NCBI RefSeq assembly: GCF_035510375.1
Contig: NZ_DATKHG010000006.1
Direction: 5' to 3' (one strand)
Source of the DNA: Paenibacillus_I sp035510375
GTDB taxonomy: Bacteria > Bacillota > Bacilli > Paenibacillales > Paenibacillaceae
Length of the DNA stretch: 64,000 nucleotides
Shown here piece after piece: positions 8,417-15,189 of this stretch. Position 1 is the first letter of the stretch, and each line of letters opens with the position of its first letter. The notes below the pieces were generated by a model, which was not told the origin of the DNA, made no database searches, and worked only from the letters and a program-made list of their open reading frames with translations. The translations under genes and the position numbers were made by a program.

Positions 8417-9625
8417 TTACCCCGTCACCAAGAGGGCGGTGGCATACATCAATACGAACCCTGCGGCCAAACCGATCCAATTGGGCGCGGCCTGAATCTT
8501 TTTCACCAGCCCGTCGCCTCGGATCAGGCCCCAGCATTCCGTAATCACCTGTAAAATCGCTCCTGTCGCTATGCCGAAGAACAGGGTCGCCAATACGGGA
8601 GAGTAAGCGAATCCACCGATCATTCCGCCCGCGATCGTCGGTACTCCCGCGATCGCGCCCATGGCAAAGAGATGTCCCCAGCCGATCTTGCGGTTAACGC
8701 CCGGCGCGAGAATCGCTATGCCTTCCGTTACATTGTGAACGGTAAATCCGATGATCAACAGCGAGCCCAACGCCGCTTCGCCGAGAATGAAAGCCGAGCC
8801 GATCGCCAGCCCCTCGCCCATATTGTGAATCCCGATGCCGAGCGAGATCATGTAGGAGATAAGAAGACCGCTGCCCGCAATTCGGCCTCCCGCCTTTTTC
8901 AATATCGATTCGATCGCGATAATGCCGAAATAACCCAACGCGATGCCGGTGACCAACATCGTGATGCCGCGAAACACGCCCGCTACGCCTGCAGCCAATT
9001 CAAATCCTTCCAGGATCGTGTCCATGCCCAAAAAAGCCAGCACGCCGACGGTCAAGGCCACCAGGGCGGACAGGTACTTCGTTCCGACCTTCCGGAGAAC
9101 CGGCAGCCAGAGGAATCCGAGAAACACCGGGATGATCCCGACGAATGTGCCCATCAGCATAAAGGTCCTGATGTAATCCCAGGATACGGTCGGCGTTTGC
9201 AACGCTGCCGGAGCCTCGAAATTAAAGACAAACGCATCGGCCGTATATACGCTGATCACATAAGGCTTCGCTTCTTCCCACCAATAAGGAACGGTAATCG
9301 TTGCGGTGTCCAACCTTCCCAGCGTGCTGCCCGGATCAATCTCAACATTGTCCATGATGGCACCATTGACCAGCACATTGGTAATCGTCAGATCATCCGG
9401 TCCCGTGTTTCTGACCTTGACTTGAATTTCATTGGGTTGAAATTCGATTTTGGAGGCGGAAAGTTCATCGAACGGGATTTCCGGCGTGCCCAGCAGGTTT
9501 CCTCCGCTGCCCAACAGCCAAAATACCATGATTCCCAAAAGGGCCAGCGGCACAAGGGCGGACAATACGATGCCCAAACCGCCCGTCCCTTTTTGTTTGT
9601 TTTTGCCAAGCTCCATATTTGCCAT
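8417..9625 (-). CDS. ZIP family metal transporter with N-terminal extracytoplasmic domain
   Basis: A 402-residue membrane protein. The C-terminal half (about 155-402) is a ZIP permease: HNMGEGLAIG at 267 and HNVTEGIAI at 297 are the metal-binding motifs of its two central helices. ZIP proteins bring Zn, Fe or Mn into the cytoplasm. Unlike a plain ZIP, this one has an extra transmembrane segment (about 17-39) and a roughly 110-residue beta-rich domain (EFQPNEIQVKVRNTG and following) that should lie outside. GGGGAGG precedes the ATG. The gene lies between a copper oxidase and a cupredoxin gene, suggesting import coupled to metal oxidation. The metal cannot be told from sequence. Confidence 0.85.
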   Translation of the reverse strand: MANMELGKNKQKGTGGLGIVLSALVPLALLGIMVFWLLGSGGNLLGTPEIPFDELSASKIEFQPNEIQVKVRNTGPDDLTITNVLVNGAIMDNVEIDPGSTLGRLDTATITVPYWWEEAKPYVISVYTADAFVFNFEAPAALQTPTVSWDYIRTFMLMGTFVGIIPVFLGFLWLPVLRKVGTKYLSALVALTVGVLAFLGMDTILEGFELAAGVAGVFRGITMLVTGIALGYFGIIAIESILKKAGGRIAGSGLLISYMISLGIGIHNMGEGLAIGSAFILGEAALGSLLIIGFTVHNVTEGIAILAPGVNRKIGWGHLFAMGAIAGVPTIAGGMIGGFAYSPVLATLFFGIATGAILQVITECWGLIRGDGLVKKIQAAPNWIGLAAGFVLMYATALLVTG

Positions 9626-9649
9626 TACGGTCCCTCCCCTTGTTCGGAT

Positions 9650-10597
9650 TTATTCGGTTACGTTAAAGATTCCCTTCCAGCCCAGACTGGAAAATTCGCT
9701 CTGATGGGCGTGGAACAAATATTTTCCGGGGTACTTGTAAGTGAATTCGATGATCCCGCGCTGGCCTTGCCCCAGGATGACATTATCGGTTATCTGGTCG
9801 GGCTCGGGCATCGTTCCGTTGTTGTAGTATTTGAACATGTTTCCGTGGATGTGGAAGGAATTGAGCGGATCGATTTCCGTCATATTCACCAGGTAAATGC
9901 GCACGGGCTCGCCCACTTTCAGCTCTATCGGATTGTCCATATATTCGAATGCCTTTCCGTTGACCGTGTAAAACTCGTTCGCCTCGCCGTCAAAGTCGAT
10001 ATCATAGCTGTTCATCACCATCGTCAGTTCTTTCGCGGGAGGACGCGGAGTTTTGGGATCGATGATGAAGGTGCCGTACATGCCCTGGTTGATATGTTCG
10101 GCCACAGGCTCTTGATGGCAATGGAACAAGTATAATCCGGGCAGTTCGGCGGTAAATTCATACACGTAGGTTCCGCCGGGTGCGACCGACTCGAATGTGC
10201 CGTCCGCTTTCGCGGGATGGATGCCGTGCAGATGGACCGTATGCGGGAATTTGCTTTTGTTCGTAAACTTGATTCTTACGTAATCTCCCTCCGTCACCCG
10301 AATCGTCGGTCCCGGCACCGTACCGTTGAAACTCCAGACAGGCATCTCGACGCCATCGGCAATTTCCATCGTCCGGTCTTCCGCTACGATTTCAAATTCT
10401 TTAACCGTCCGGCCGTCAGGGGCGGTCGATTTCTTCCCATAGTCGAATGAGGCGGGATCCAGCGGTCTCGCTTCGGGCATAGCCGCATCAGAAGCGGCAC
10501 GTGTCGGTTTCGAAAGCGCAGAAAAGAAATTTACACTTCCGACGGCCAACACGATAAGGATCAACGCGCCGCCGATCCATAATCTCTTGTTCATCAT
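9650..10597 (-). CDS. Membrane-anchored two-domain multicopper oxidase
   Basis: A 315-residue protein with an N-terminal anchor or uncleaved signal (about 6-26) and two cupredoxin domains. Domain 1 carries type 1 copper ligands H119, C160, H168, M173. Four HxH motifs (122/124, 159/161, 249/251, 296/298) supply the eight histidines of a trinuclear cluster, which in two-domain oxidases forms between subunits of a trimer. A nitrite reductase would carry Asp where H122 stands and would lack the second His of the HCH motif, so an oxygen-reducing oxidase is favoured. Type 1 copper in domain 1 only fits the type C two-domain class. Candidate substrates are Fe(II), Mn(II) or Cu(I). The start at 10597 follows GGGAG. 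Confidence 0.85.
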   Translation of the reverse strand: MMNKRLWIGGALILIVLAVGSVNFFSALSKPTRAASDAAMPEARPLDPASFDYGKKSTAPDGRTVKEFEIVAEDRTMEIADGVEMPVWSFNGTVPGPTIRVTEGDYVRIKFTNKSKFPHTVHLHGIHPAKADGTFESVAPGGTYVYEFTAELPGLYLFHCHQEPVAEHINQGMYGTFIIDPKTPRPPAKELTMVMNSYDIDFDGEANEFYTVNGKAFEYMDNPIELKVGEPVRIYLVNMTEIDPLNSFHIHGNMFKYYNNGTMPEPDQITDNVILGQGQRGIIEFTYKYPGKYLFHAHQSEFSSLGWKGIFNVTE

Positions 10598-10620
10598 TTC
10601 ATTGCTCTCCCTTGCATGTG

Positions 10621-10663
10621 ATTTGTCCCCACAAAAAAGTTTGTCTATCCCCAAATAGTTTGT
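10621..10663 (-). promoter_or_regulatory. Three spaced ACAAA(C/T) motifs upstream of the oxidase operon
   Basis: On the minus strand ACAAAC occurs at 10663-10658 and 10644-10639 and ACAAAT at 10626-10621, with spacings of 19 and 18 bp, close to two helical turns. The last copy ends 23 bp before the oxidase start codon. The array looks like a binding site for an oligomeric regulator, but no regulator is known to me for it. Confidence 0.35.
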
Positions 10664-10837
10664 TTACTAAAAATGTTTTTACCTAGGGCAACTTTTGCAG
10701 CAAAAAAAATTTCCCGATTGCAAACCCTGCACCTCCCGAACATCCGACCGGAATTTGTACTGACGAAAAAAAGTTTGCCTGATGAAAATATAATACATCG
10801 GGACTCAAATTTATGCTACATTTTTTTTTAAAAACGC

Positions 10838-10882
10838 AAAAAACTCCCGCGCCGGCCGTGTCCAACGGGCCCGTGTGGGAGT
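10838..10882 (-). terminator. Rho-independent terminator of fur
   Basis: ACTCCC (10843-10848) pairs with GGGAGT (10877-10882), with a further GC-rich inner stem, and is followed on the minus strand by TTTTTT. It lies just after the fur stop codon. Confidence 0.8.
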
Positions 10883-10894
10883 CCTGTAACCGGA

Positions 10895-11353
10895 TCAGCT
10901 GCCGGCCTGATTGTTTTTGTCCCGGCACCTGCTGCAGATGCCTTGGAAATCGAGCCGGTGATCGATCACCGTAAAGCCGTATTCCTGCTCCAGCCGCTCC
11001 TCGAGCGGTCCGAGCCAATCTTCCAAAATCTCATCCATCGCGCCGCATTGCACACAAATCAGATGATGGTGATGATGCTTGTTGCTGTCCGTGCGCAAAT
11101 CATACCGGGCGACGCCGTCGCCGAAGTTCAGCTTCTCCACCACGTGGAGCTCGCTGAGCAATTCAAGCGTCCGATACACGGTCGCGAGGCCGATTTCCGG
11201 CGCCTTTTCCTTCACCAGCATGAACACGTCCTCGGCGCTGAGATGGTCTTCCTCATTCTCCAGCAGAACGCGCACGGTCGCTTCCCGCTGCGGGGTCAAC
11301 TTGTAGCCCTGCGATTGAAGTTGCTGTTTGATTTTCTCGATTCGGGCTTCCAT
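10895..11353 (-). CDS. fur: Ferric uptake regulator Fur
   Basis: A 152-residue Fur family repressor. The N-terminal winged helix contains the recognition segment LATVYRTLELLSELHVVEKL; the C-terminal dimer domain carries HHHHHLICVQCG and a late CSRCRD pair for structural zinc. It is the Fur ortholog rather than PerR or Zur by its SpoIIM neighbour and overall resemblance, and a separate Zur is encoded at 61902. GGGGGA 5 nt upstream favours the ATG at 11353; the earlier codon at 11401 is almost at the expected transcript start. Confidence 0.88.
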   Translation of the reverse strand: MEARIEKIKQQLQSQGYKLTPQREATVRVLLENEEDHLSAEDVFMLVKEKAPEIGLATVYRTLELLSELHVVEKLNFGDGVARYDLRTDSNKHHHHHLICVQCGAMDEILEDWLGPLEERLEQEYGFTVIDHRLDFQGICSRCRDKNNQAGS

Positions 11354-11412
11354 GTTGTCCCCCTTCGCGTCGACCAGCGCCGGTACATCTTTATCGATCA
11401 TTTTGTGCTTTC

Positions 11413-11442
11413 ATTATAGGCGCAGGATGAACGGAAAGTCAA
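11413..11442 (-). promoter_or_regulatory. Sigma-A promoter of fur
   Basis: On the minus strand TTGACT and TATAAT are separated by 18 bp, placing the transcript start near 11405, about 52 bp ahead of the chosen fur start. No obvious Fur-box palindrome overlaps it. Confidence 0.75.
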
Positions 11443-11457
11443 ACCTTTTACTAGTTT

Positions 11458-12102
11458 CTAGAGTCCGCCGGCGGCGGCTCCCAGCACGGGCGCGGCGAGC
11501 CGGATCAGCTGCGGCGAAAGGTACCCTTCAAGCAGCGCCGCGCCCCACAGAACGAGCAGCATGAACAGGCAGACGGCCGTATGGGACAGCAGCGGGTGGG
11601 CAAGCTCGCCGCCGGATTGGAGCAGCCTTTTTTTCACGACATGCAGCGAAAAAGCGATTCCGGCGACGCTCGCCATGATCAGCGCCGGAATGACGAGCAG
11701 GTTCGGCGGTGCGATCGCGGCGAACGCGAACAGCACGCCCTGCCAGGCATGCTCCTGGATCAAAGTCCCTACGGAGAAGCCGATCAGCACACCCTTTAAA
11801 AAATCGAGCGCCAGAATGAACGGCATGCCGACGACCGTCGCGCCGAGCAGCCAGATCAGCACGATCCACTTCGTATGAAATAGCGCCCGGTCGCGAAACG
11901 TATCCGCCGGGTCGGGCATAATGCCGGCTCGGAACATATCCGCGTACCGGCCTACCTCGCCGGTCACCTGCTGTTGCTGCTCAAGCGTAAGCGCATTGTA
12001 CATGATCGCACCGAACACGACGCCGACCACGAACAGCACCGATACGAAAACGTACAGGGTGAACAGGTCTTGCGCCGGGTGGAGCCGTTTCAACGGCGGC
12101 AT
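11458..12102 (-). CDS. spoIIM: Stage II sporulation protein M
   Basis: A 214-residue polytopic membrane protein (about five hydrophobic segments) matching SpoIIM, part of the SpoIID-SpoIIM-SpoIIP complex that degrades septal peptidoglycan and drives engulfment. Typical segments include MPPLKRLHPAQDLFTLYVFVS at the N-terminus with a TM helix and the central PPNLLVIPALIMASVAGIAFS. An AAGGGGG site precedes the ATG. A sigma-E type promoter stands 33 bp upstream, in line with mother-cell expression known in B. subtilis. Confidence 0.92.
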   Translation of the reverse strand: MPPLKRLHPAQDLFTLYVFVSVLFVVGVVFGAIMYNALTLEQQQQVTGEVGRYADMFRAGIMPDPADTFRDRALFHTKWIVLIWLLGATVVGMPFILALDFLKGVLIGFSVGTLIQEHAWQGVLFAFAAIAPPNLLVIPALIMASVAGIAFSLHVVKKRLLQSGGELAHPLLSHTAVCLFMLLVLWGAALLEGYLSPQLIRLAAPVLGAAAGGL

Positions 12103-12134
12103 GGCACATGCCCCCTTCTTGTCCGATCTGGTAC

Positions 12135-12161
12135 AGTCTATGAACCGGATCGGCCGGGTAT
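12135..12161 (-). promoter_or_regulatory. Sigma-E type promoter of spoIIM
   Basis: On the minus strand ATA (12161-12159) and CATAGACT (12142-12135) are 16 bp apart, matching the mother-cell sigma-E pattern ATA-N16-CATAnnnT. The predicted start near 12128 gives a short leader before spoIIM. The regulator is inferred from the pattern plus the known sigma-E control of spoIIM. Confidence 0.6.
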
Positions 12162-12169
12162 GCCGGATG

Positions 12170-12275
12170 CAAATCGAAGATGAGCGACCACGATCAGAGG
12201 TAACTTTCGATGCGAGCGGACTTAACAGCCCGGTCGTCGGATTAAGCTGCAGAGCATCACGTCATTTTTTTGGGG
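12170..12275 (-). repeat. Dispersed intergenic repeat, truncated long-form copy (D)
   Basis: Read on the minus strand, this stretch matches the repeat at 43087-43227 over about 105 bp at roughly nine bases in ten, beginning with CCCCAAAAA and running through CTCTGCAGC and the GTTAAGTCCGCTCGCATCGA segment. The far end with the TTTTCGGGG terminus is missing. It fills the gap between endoQ and the spoIIM promoter. Confidence 0.8.
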
Positions 12276-12276
12276 A

Positions 12277-13566
12277 TTATTTCACCTTGCCGTAACGTCC
12301 GCCGCCCCCCGCTTGCAGCTCGAGCGTCCCTTCCCTTGCCTGCACGATCCGCGACGCGGCTTCCGGACCGACCGTATCGGCGAGCTCTTGCGCAGCGGCC
12401 CGGTGAAGCACCGCCATCTCGGTGCCGAACCGGTCGAGCAGCTTATCCAGCAGCTTCCTGCCGATGCCCGGCACGAACTCGAGCGGCACCTGATAGACGT
12501 ACGGAGGCCGTTTCGGGTCAAGCTTCGGCTCGGCTCGGCCGGCCATCGCGCCGAGCTGCCGGATGCGGTCCGCCACGCCTCCCACACGCCGCGCATTGCC
12601 GCACAACGGGCAGCGCTCCTCGTCGTCGTCGCTTTCCGACGTCGTCCCGCAGCTGTGGCAGTGGGTGCGGTGGTATTTGCCCAGCTTCGGATTCAGGCCG
12701 TAATTGGTCAGAATGCGGCGGCCCGCCTGCCCTTTCAGCGCCATGGCGAATTCCGCAAACGAAGGCTCTGCAAGCCGCAGCTCGTTGTATTCCCGGCCGA
12801 TTTTGGCGAGCGAATGCGCGTCCGAATCGGTCAGAAACGGATAGCGGTCGAGCTCGGGAATCCGGCTCGCCATCGCCGTGTCGGCGCTAAGGCCGAGCTC
12901 CACCGCGTCGACCAGCTCCGGATCCAGCACATCGGACAGGCGGTCGGCGCTGCTTCCGTACAAGCTTTTATGCGGCGTAAAAATATGGGCCGGGACGAAC
13001 AGGCCGCCCCGGCTTTTCGTCTCCTCCTGCAGCGCGCGCCCGGACACATAAATCCGCTGCGAGCTCAGCCGCACATTGCGCATATGGCGGCTCATCCAGC
13101 CGGTGAACGAGCGCATCGCGTCGAAGGCAGGCAGATAGATCAGATAATGGGCGGGTCCCGTGCCCGGCTCCTTCACCTCGATCTCCGAGCCGAGCAGCAC
13201 CGTCGTATCGCGGTAGCGGATGCCGCCGCCCGGCGCTTCCTCCATTTCGCCGCGCTCCAGAAGGCCGGCGATGTCCGCCTGCACGCCAGGCGAATGCGCG
13301 TCGATGACGCCGAGCAGCCGGATGCCTTTGCGCGCCGACGCTTCATGAGCCAGATTGCGGAAGGTGAGATTGCGGCTGGCGCTGATTTTGACCGGCTCCC
13401 CCGCTTCCGTGCTTCCGATGTGCAGGTGCAGGTCGGCATAGACGGTTGACAGCCCCCCGGCTTCGGCCGCGTATGCGCGGGCTCCGGGTTGGCGGTCGCG
13501 CGGGTCCTCCGGCTGCCGCGCCTTGCCGACAGCCGCTGTCGCTTCCGTCTCCATCAAGCCTGTCAT
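12277..13566 (-). CDS. Endonuclease Q family DNA repair enzyme (PHP domain)
   Basis: A 429-residue protein with the EndoQ layout: a PHP-type metal hydrolase domain (YADLHLHIG, VIDAHSPG, HIFTPHKS, LTDSDAHS), a Cys4 zinc motif (CHSCG and CPLCG around residues 310-335) and a C-terminal helix-hairpin-helix (FVPGIGRKLLDKLL). Characterised EndoQ enzymes nick DNA 5' of deaminated bases such as uracil and hypoxanthine. The ATG at 13566 overlaps the nudF stop codon as ATGA, suggesting coupled translation, although no good ribosome site is visible. The first 40 residues before YADLHLHIG are variable-looking, so a later start is possible. Confidence 0.82.
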   Translation of the reverse strand: MTGLMETEATAAVGKARQPEDPRDRQPGARAYAAEAGGLSTVYADLHLHIGSTEAGEPVKISASRNLTFRNLAHEASARKGIRLLGVIDAHSPGVQADIAGLLERGEMEEAPGGGIRYRDTTVLLGSEIEVKEPGTGPAHYLIYLPAFDAMRSFTGWMSRHMRNVRLSSQRIYVSGRALQEETKSRGGLFVPAHIFTPHKSLYGSSADRLSDVLDPELVDAVELGLSADTAMASRIPELDRYPFLTDSDAHSLAKIGREYNELRLAEPSFAEFAMALKGQAGRRILTNYGLNPKLGKYHRTHCHSCGTTSESDDDEERCPLCGNARRVGGVADRIRQLGAMAGRAEPKLDPKRPPYVYQVPLEFVPGIGRKLLDKLLDRFGTEMAVLHRAAAQELADTVGPEAASRIVQAREGTLELQAGGGGRYGKVK

Positions 13567-14129
13567 TGCCATTGCCCGGTCAACCGGTACAGCTGCCACG
13601 CCTGCACCGCCATAATCGTTTTCGCGTCGCTGATTCGTCCCTCCTTGATGTAGCGCAGCGCTTCCTCGAAGGTCAACGCCTCCACGGTCAGAAACTCGTC
13701 GCTGTCGAGCGCCATCTCTCCGGCCGTCAGATCGTCCGCCACATAGACGAACAGCTTCTCGTCCGCAAAGCCGGGCGACGTGTAGAACGCGTGCAGCTGC
13801 TTCATCGATCCTGCTTTATAGCCGGTCTCCTCCTCCAGCTCCCTGTACGCCGAGTCCATCGGATCTTCTCCGGGATCCAGCTTGCCCGCCGGTATTTCCA
13901 CCTGGAATTTCTCGAGCGGCTTGCGGTACTGCTCAACGACGAGCAGCTTGCCGTCCACCAGCGCGATGACCGCCGACGCCCCCGGATGCCGGACGATTTC
14001 ACGCGTCGACGTGCCGCCTCCCGGCAGCTCCACGGTATCGACCTGCAGGCTGATCATCCGTCCCGAGAAGACCGGCTCCGTTTTCACCGTTTTCTCCGTC
14101 CATTGCCTTGTCTGTGCGTTGTTTTCCAT
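13563..14129 (-). CDS. nudF: ADP-ribose pyrophosphatase (Nudix)
   Basis: A 188-residue Nudix hydrolase of the ADP-ribose pyrophosphatase group, which splits ADP-ribose to AMP and ribose-5-phosphate. The Nudix box runs from GKLDPGEDP through YRELEEETGY, and the downstream proline/tyrosine segment (AFYTSPGFADEKLFVYVA) is typical of NudF. The ATG at 14129 follows AAGGAG; upstream frame extension has no ribosome site and overlaps mciZ. It is translationally coupled to the endonuclease Q gene. Confidence 0.92.
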   Translation of the reverse strand: MENNAQTRQWTEKTVKTEPVFSGRMISLQVDTVELPGGGTSTREIVRHPGASAVIALVDGKLLVVEQYRKPLEKFQVEIPAGKLDPGEDPMDSAYRELEEETGYKAGSMKQLHAFYTSPGFADEKLFVYVADDLTAGEMALDSDEFLTVEALTFEEALRYIKEGRISDAKTIMAVQAWQLYRLTGQWQ

Positions 14130-14194
14130 TACGTGTTTCGCTCCTTCGGCCGGCGTTCGGCGTATTGTAGAAAACATTTTCCGGCCGGTCAGGG

Positions 14195-14221
14195 ATAACT
14201 TGTCCGGCCGGCGCATATGGT
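14195..14221 (+). promoter_or_regulatory. Sigma-E type promoter of mciZ
   Basis: ATA (14195-14197) and CATATGGT (14214-14221) are 16 bp apart, the same geometry as at spoIIM. The predicted start near 14229 lies 26 bp before the mciZ start codon and just ahead of its ribosome site. CCGGCCGG octamers (14181-14188 and 14204-14211) flank the -35 region. Confidence 0.55.
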
Positions 14222-14254
14222 TCATTATATCAAATCCGACGGGGGATGAATCGT

Positions 14255-14401
14255 ATGAAGCAGTACATCGATCCGAAAAGCTTGCGGCTGGTCGGCAAGG
14301 CCTGGGAAATCCGCCACCAGCTGCGCAAAATAAACGGGAGCCCGAAAGGCCCCCGCAAGCTGAACGATTGGTTGAAAGCCGGCGGCGTGCCAACCCGTTA
14401 A
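14255..14401 (+). CDS. mciZ: MciZ, mother-cell inhibitor of FtsZ (48 aa)
   Basis: This 48-residue peptide carries LVGKAWEIR followed by a basic helix and NDWLKAGG, which aligns with B. subtilis MciZ (LVGKAWEIR and KDWIS in a 40-residue peptide). MciZ caps FtsZ filaments in the mother cell after asymmetric division. GGGGGA stands 8 nt before the ATG at 14255. A sigma-E type promoter precedes it. Its stop codon TAA overlaps the stop of the convergent anti-sigma gene within GTTAAC. It is divergent from nudF. The extra C-terminal residues GGVPTR are absent from the B. subtilis peptide. Confidence 0.85.
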   Translation: MKQYIDPKSLRLVGKAWEIRHQLRKINGSPKGPRKLNDWLKAGGVPTR

Positions 14402-15189
14402 CGGTTCGGCAGCAGAACGAGCAGCGTCTCGTCCGAAGTCGGCCATAAGCTTCCGCCCTTTGGCTCCGCGCTAAGGGAGATGTTGTCCGTCGAACGCAAT
14501 ATCGGCGTCTTTACATGCAGGTGCGCCTTGCTTCCGGATACCGTCAGCAGACCAAGGCTCTCCCGGCGGTCGCCGAGATTCGCCCATGCCTGGTAATCGG
14601 CGCTTTCAAGCGAAGGCAGTCCGTCGAGCAGCAGCAAGGCTTCGCCGGCGTCTCCGCTTAACCACAAATAACCGTCGCCCGCCTCTCCGGCTGCCAGCCG
14701 AATCCGGTATTTGGACGTGTCGGGCGCCTGGAGCACGGCGACGGCCGACGGTTCGTTCCGGCTGACATAAGCCCGGATCGGGTCCGGCGAGCCGGCATTT
14801 TCGAGCAAGCCCGCAACCGTCAGCAGCAGGATGACGGCCGCGAGCGCGGTGCCCCAATAACGGGGATGCTTGAGTGAACGCAAGCTTTTTCTGATCCGTG
14901 CTCGCTTAACCGCCTTTACAAGCGCCCGACGGCTCTTCTCGGAAGGATAGAGATCGCATTCCGCGCCGATCGCCGCATAGTTCTCCGTGTTTGCCGGCGT
15001 ACGGAACAAGCGGCGCCATTCGTCGCAAGACGCGCGGCAGGCCGGGCAAATCGCCAAGTGGCCGGTTAACGCATCCCGGCTGCCGGCTTCCGAATTGCCA
15101 AGCGCATAATCGGCCCATACCTCCTCGGGATAGCCATCCCGGCAAGCGCCGCCTTCACCTCTCAAGCGAACCGTTTCCATCCTCTCCAT
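14398..15189 (-). CDS. Anti-sigma factor with zinc-finger domain
   Basis: A 263-residue single-pass membrane protein. The cytoplasmic N-terminus has the zinc-binding anti-sigma motif H44-x3-C48-x2-C51 (HLAICPAC), a transmembrane segment spans about 112-130, and the outer domain resembles the RskA C-terminal domain (substrate-like DYQAWANLGDRRESLG segment). It should hold the ECF sigma factor encoded just upstream until released by an outside signal. AAGGAGG precedes the ATG, which overlaps the sigma gene end by 35 bp, so the two are co-translated. Confidence 0.88.
   Translation of the reverse strand: MERMETVRLRGEGGACRDGYPEEVWADYALGNSEAGSRDALTGHLAICPACRASCDEWRRLFRTPANTENYAAIGAECDLYPSEKSRRALVKAVKRARIRKSLRSLKHPRYWGTALAAVILLLTVAGLLENAGSPDPIRAYVSRNEPSAVAVLQAPDTSKYRIRLAAGEAGDGYLWLSGDAGEALLLLDGLPSLESADYQAWANLGDRRESLGLLTVSGSKAHLHVKTPILRSTDNISLSAEPKGGSLWPTSDETLLVLLPNR

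Larger units (their letters stand above)
10598..10894. other. AT-rich intergenic region between the copper operon and fur
   Basis: This 297-bp gap is much richer in A and T than its surroundings. It contains the fur terminator (10838-10882), three spaced ACAAA(C/T) motifs near the oxidase start, and several A or T runs. No canonical sigma-A promoter for the oxidase operon and no clear Fur box stand out, although one promoter at least must lie here. Confidence 0.6.

Noticed and set aside
9650..10597. Copper nitrite reductase (nirK)
   Set aside because: The four HxH motifs and the His in place of the catalytic Asp favour a laccase-type two-domain oxidase.
10598..10894. Fur box controlling the copper operon
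   Set aside because: I looked for a GATAATGATAATC-like palindrome and found none; the AT-rich runs alone are not enough.
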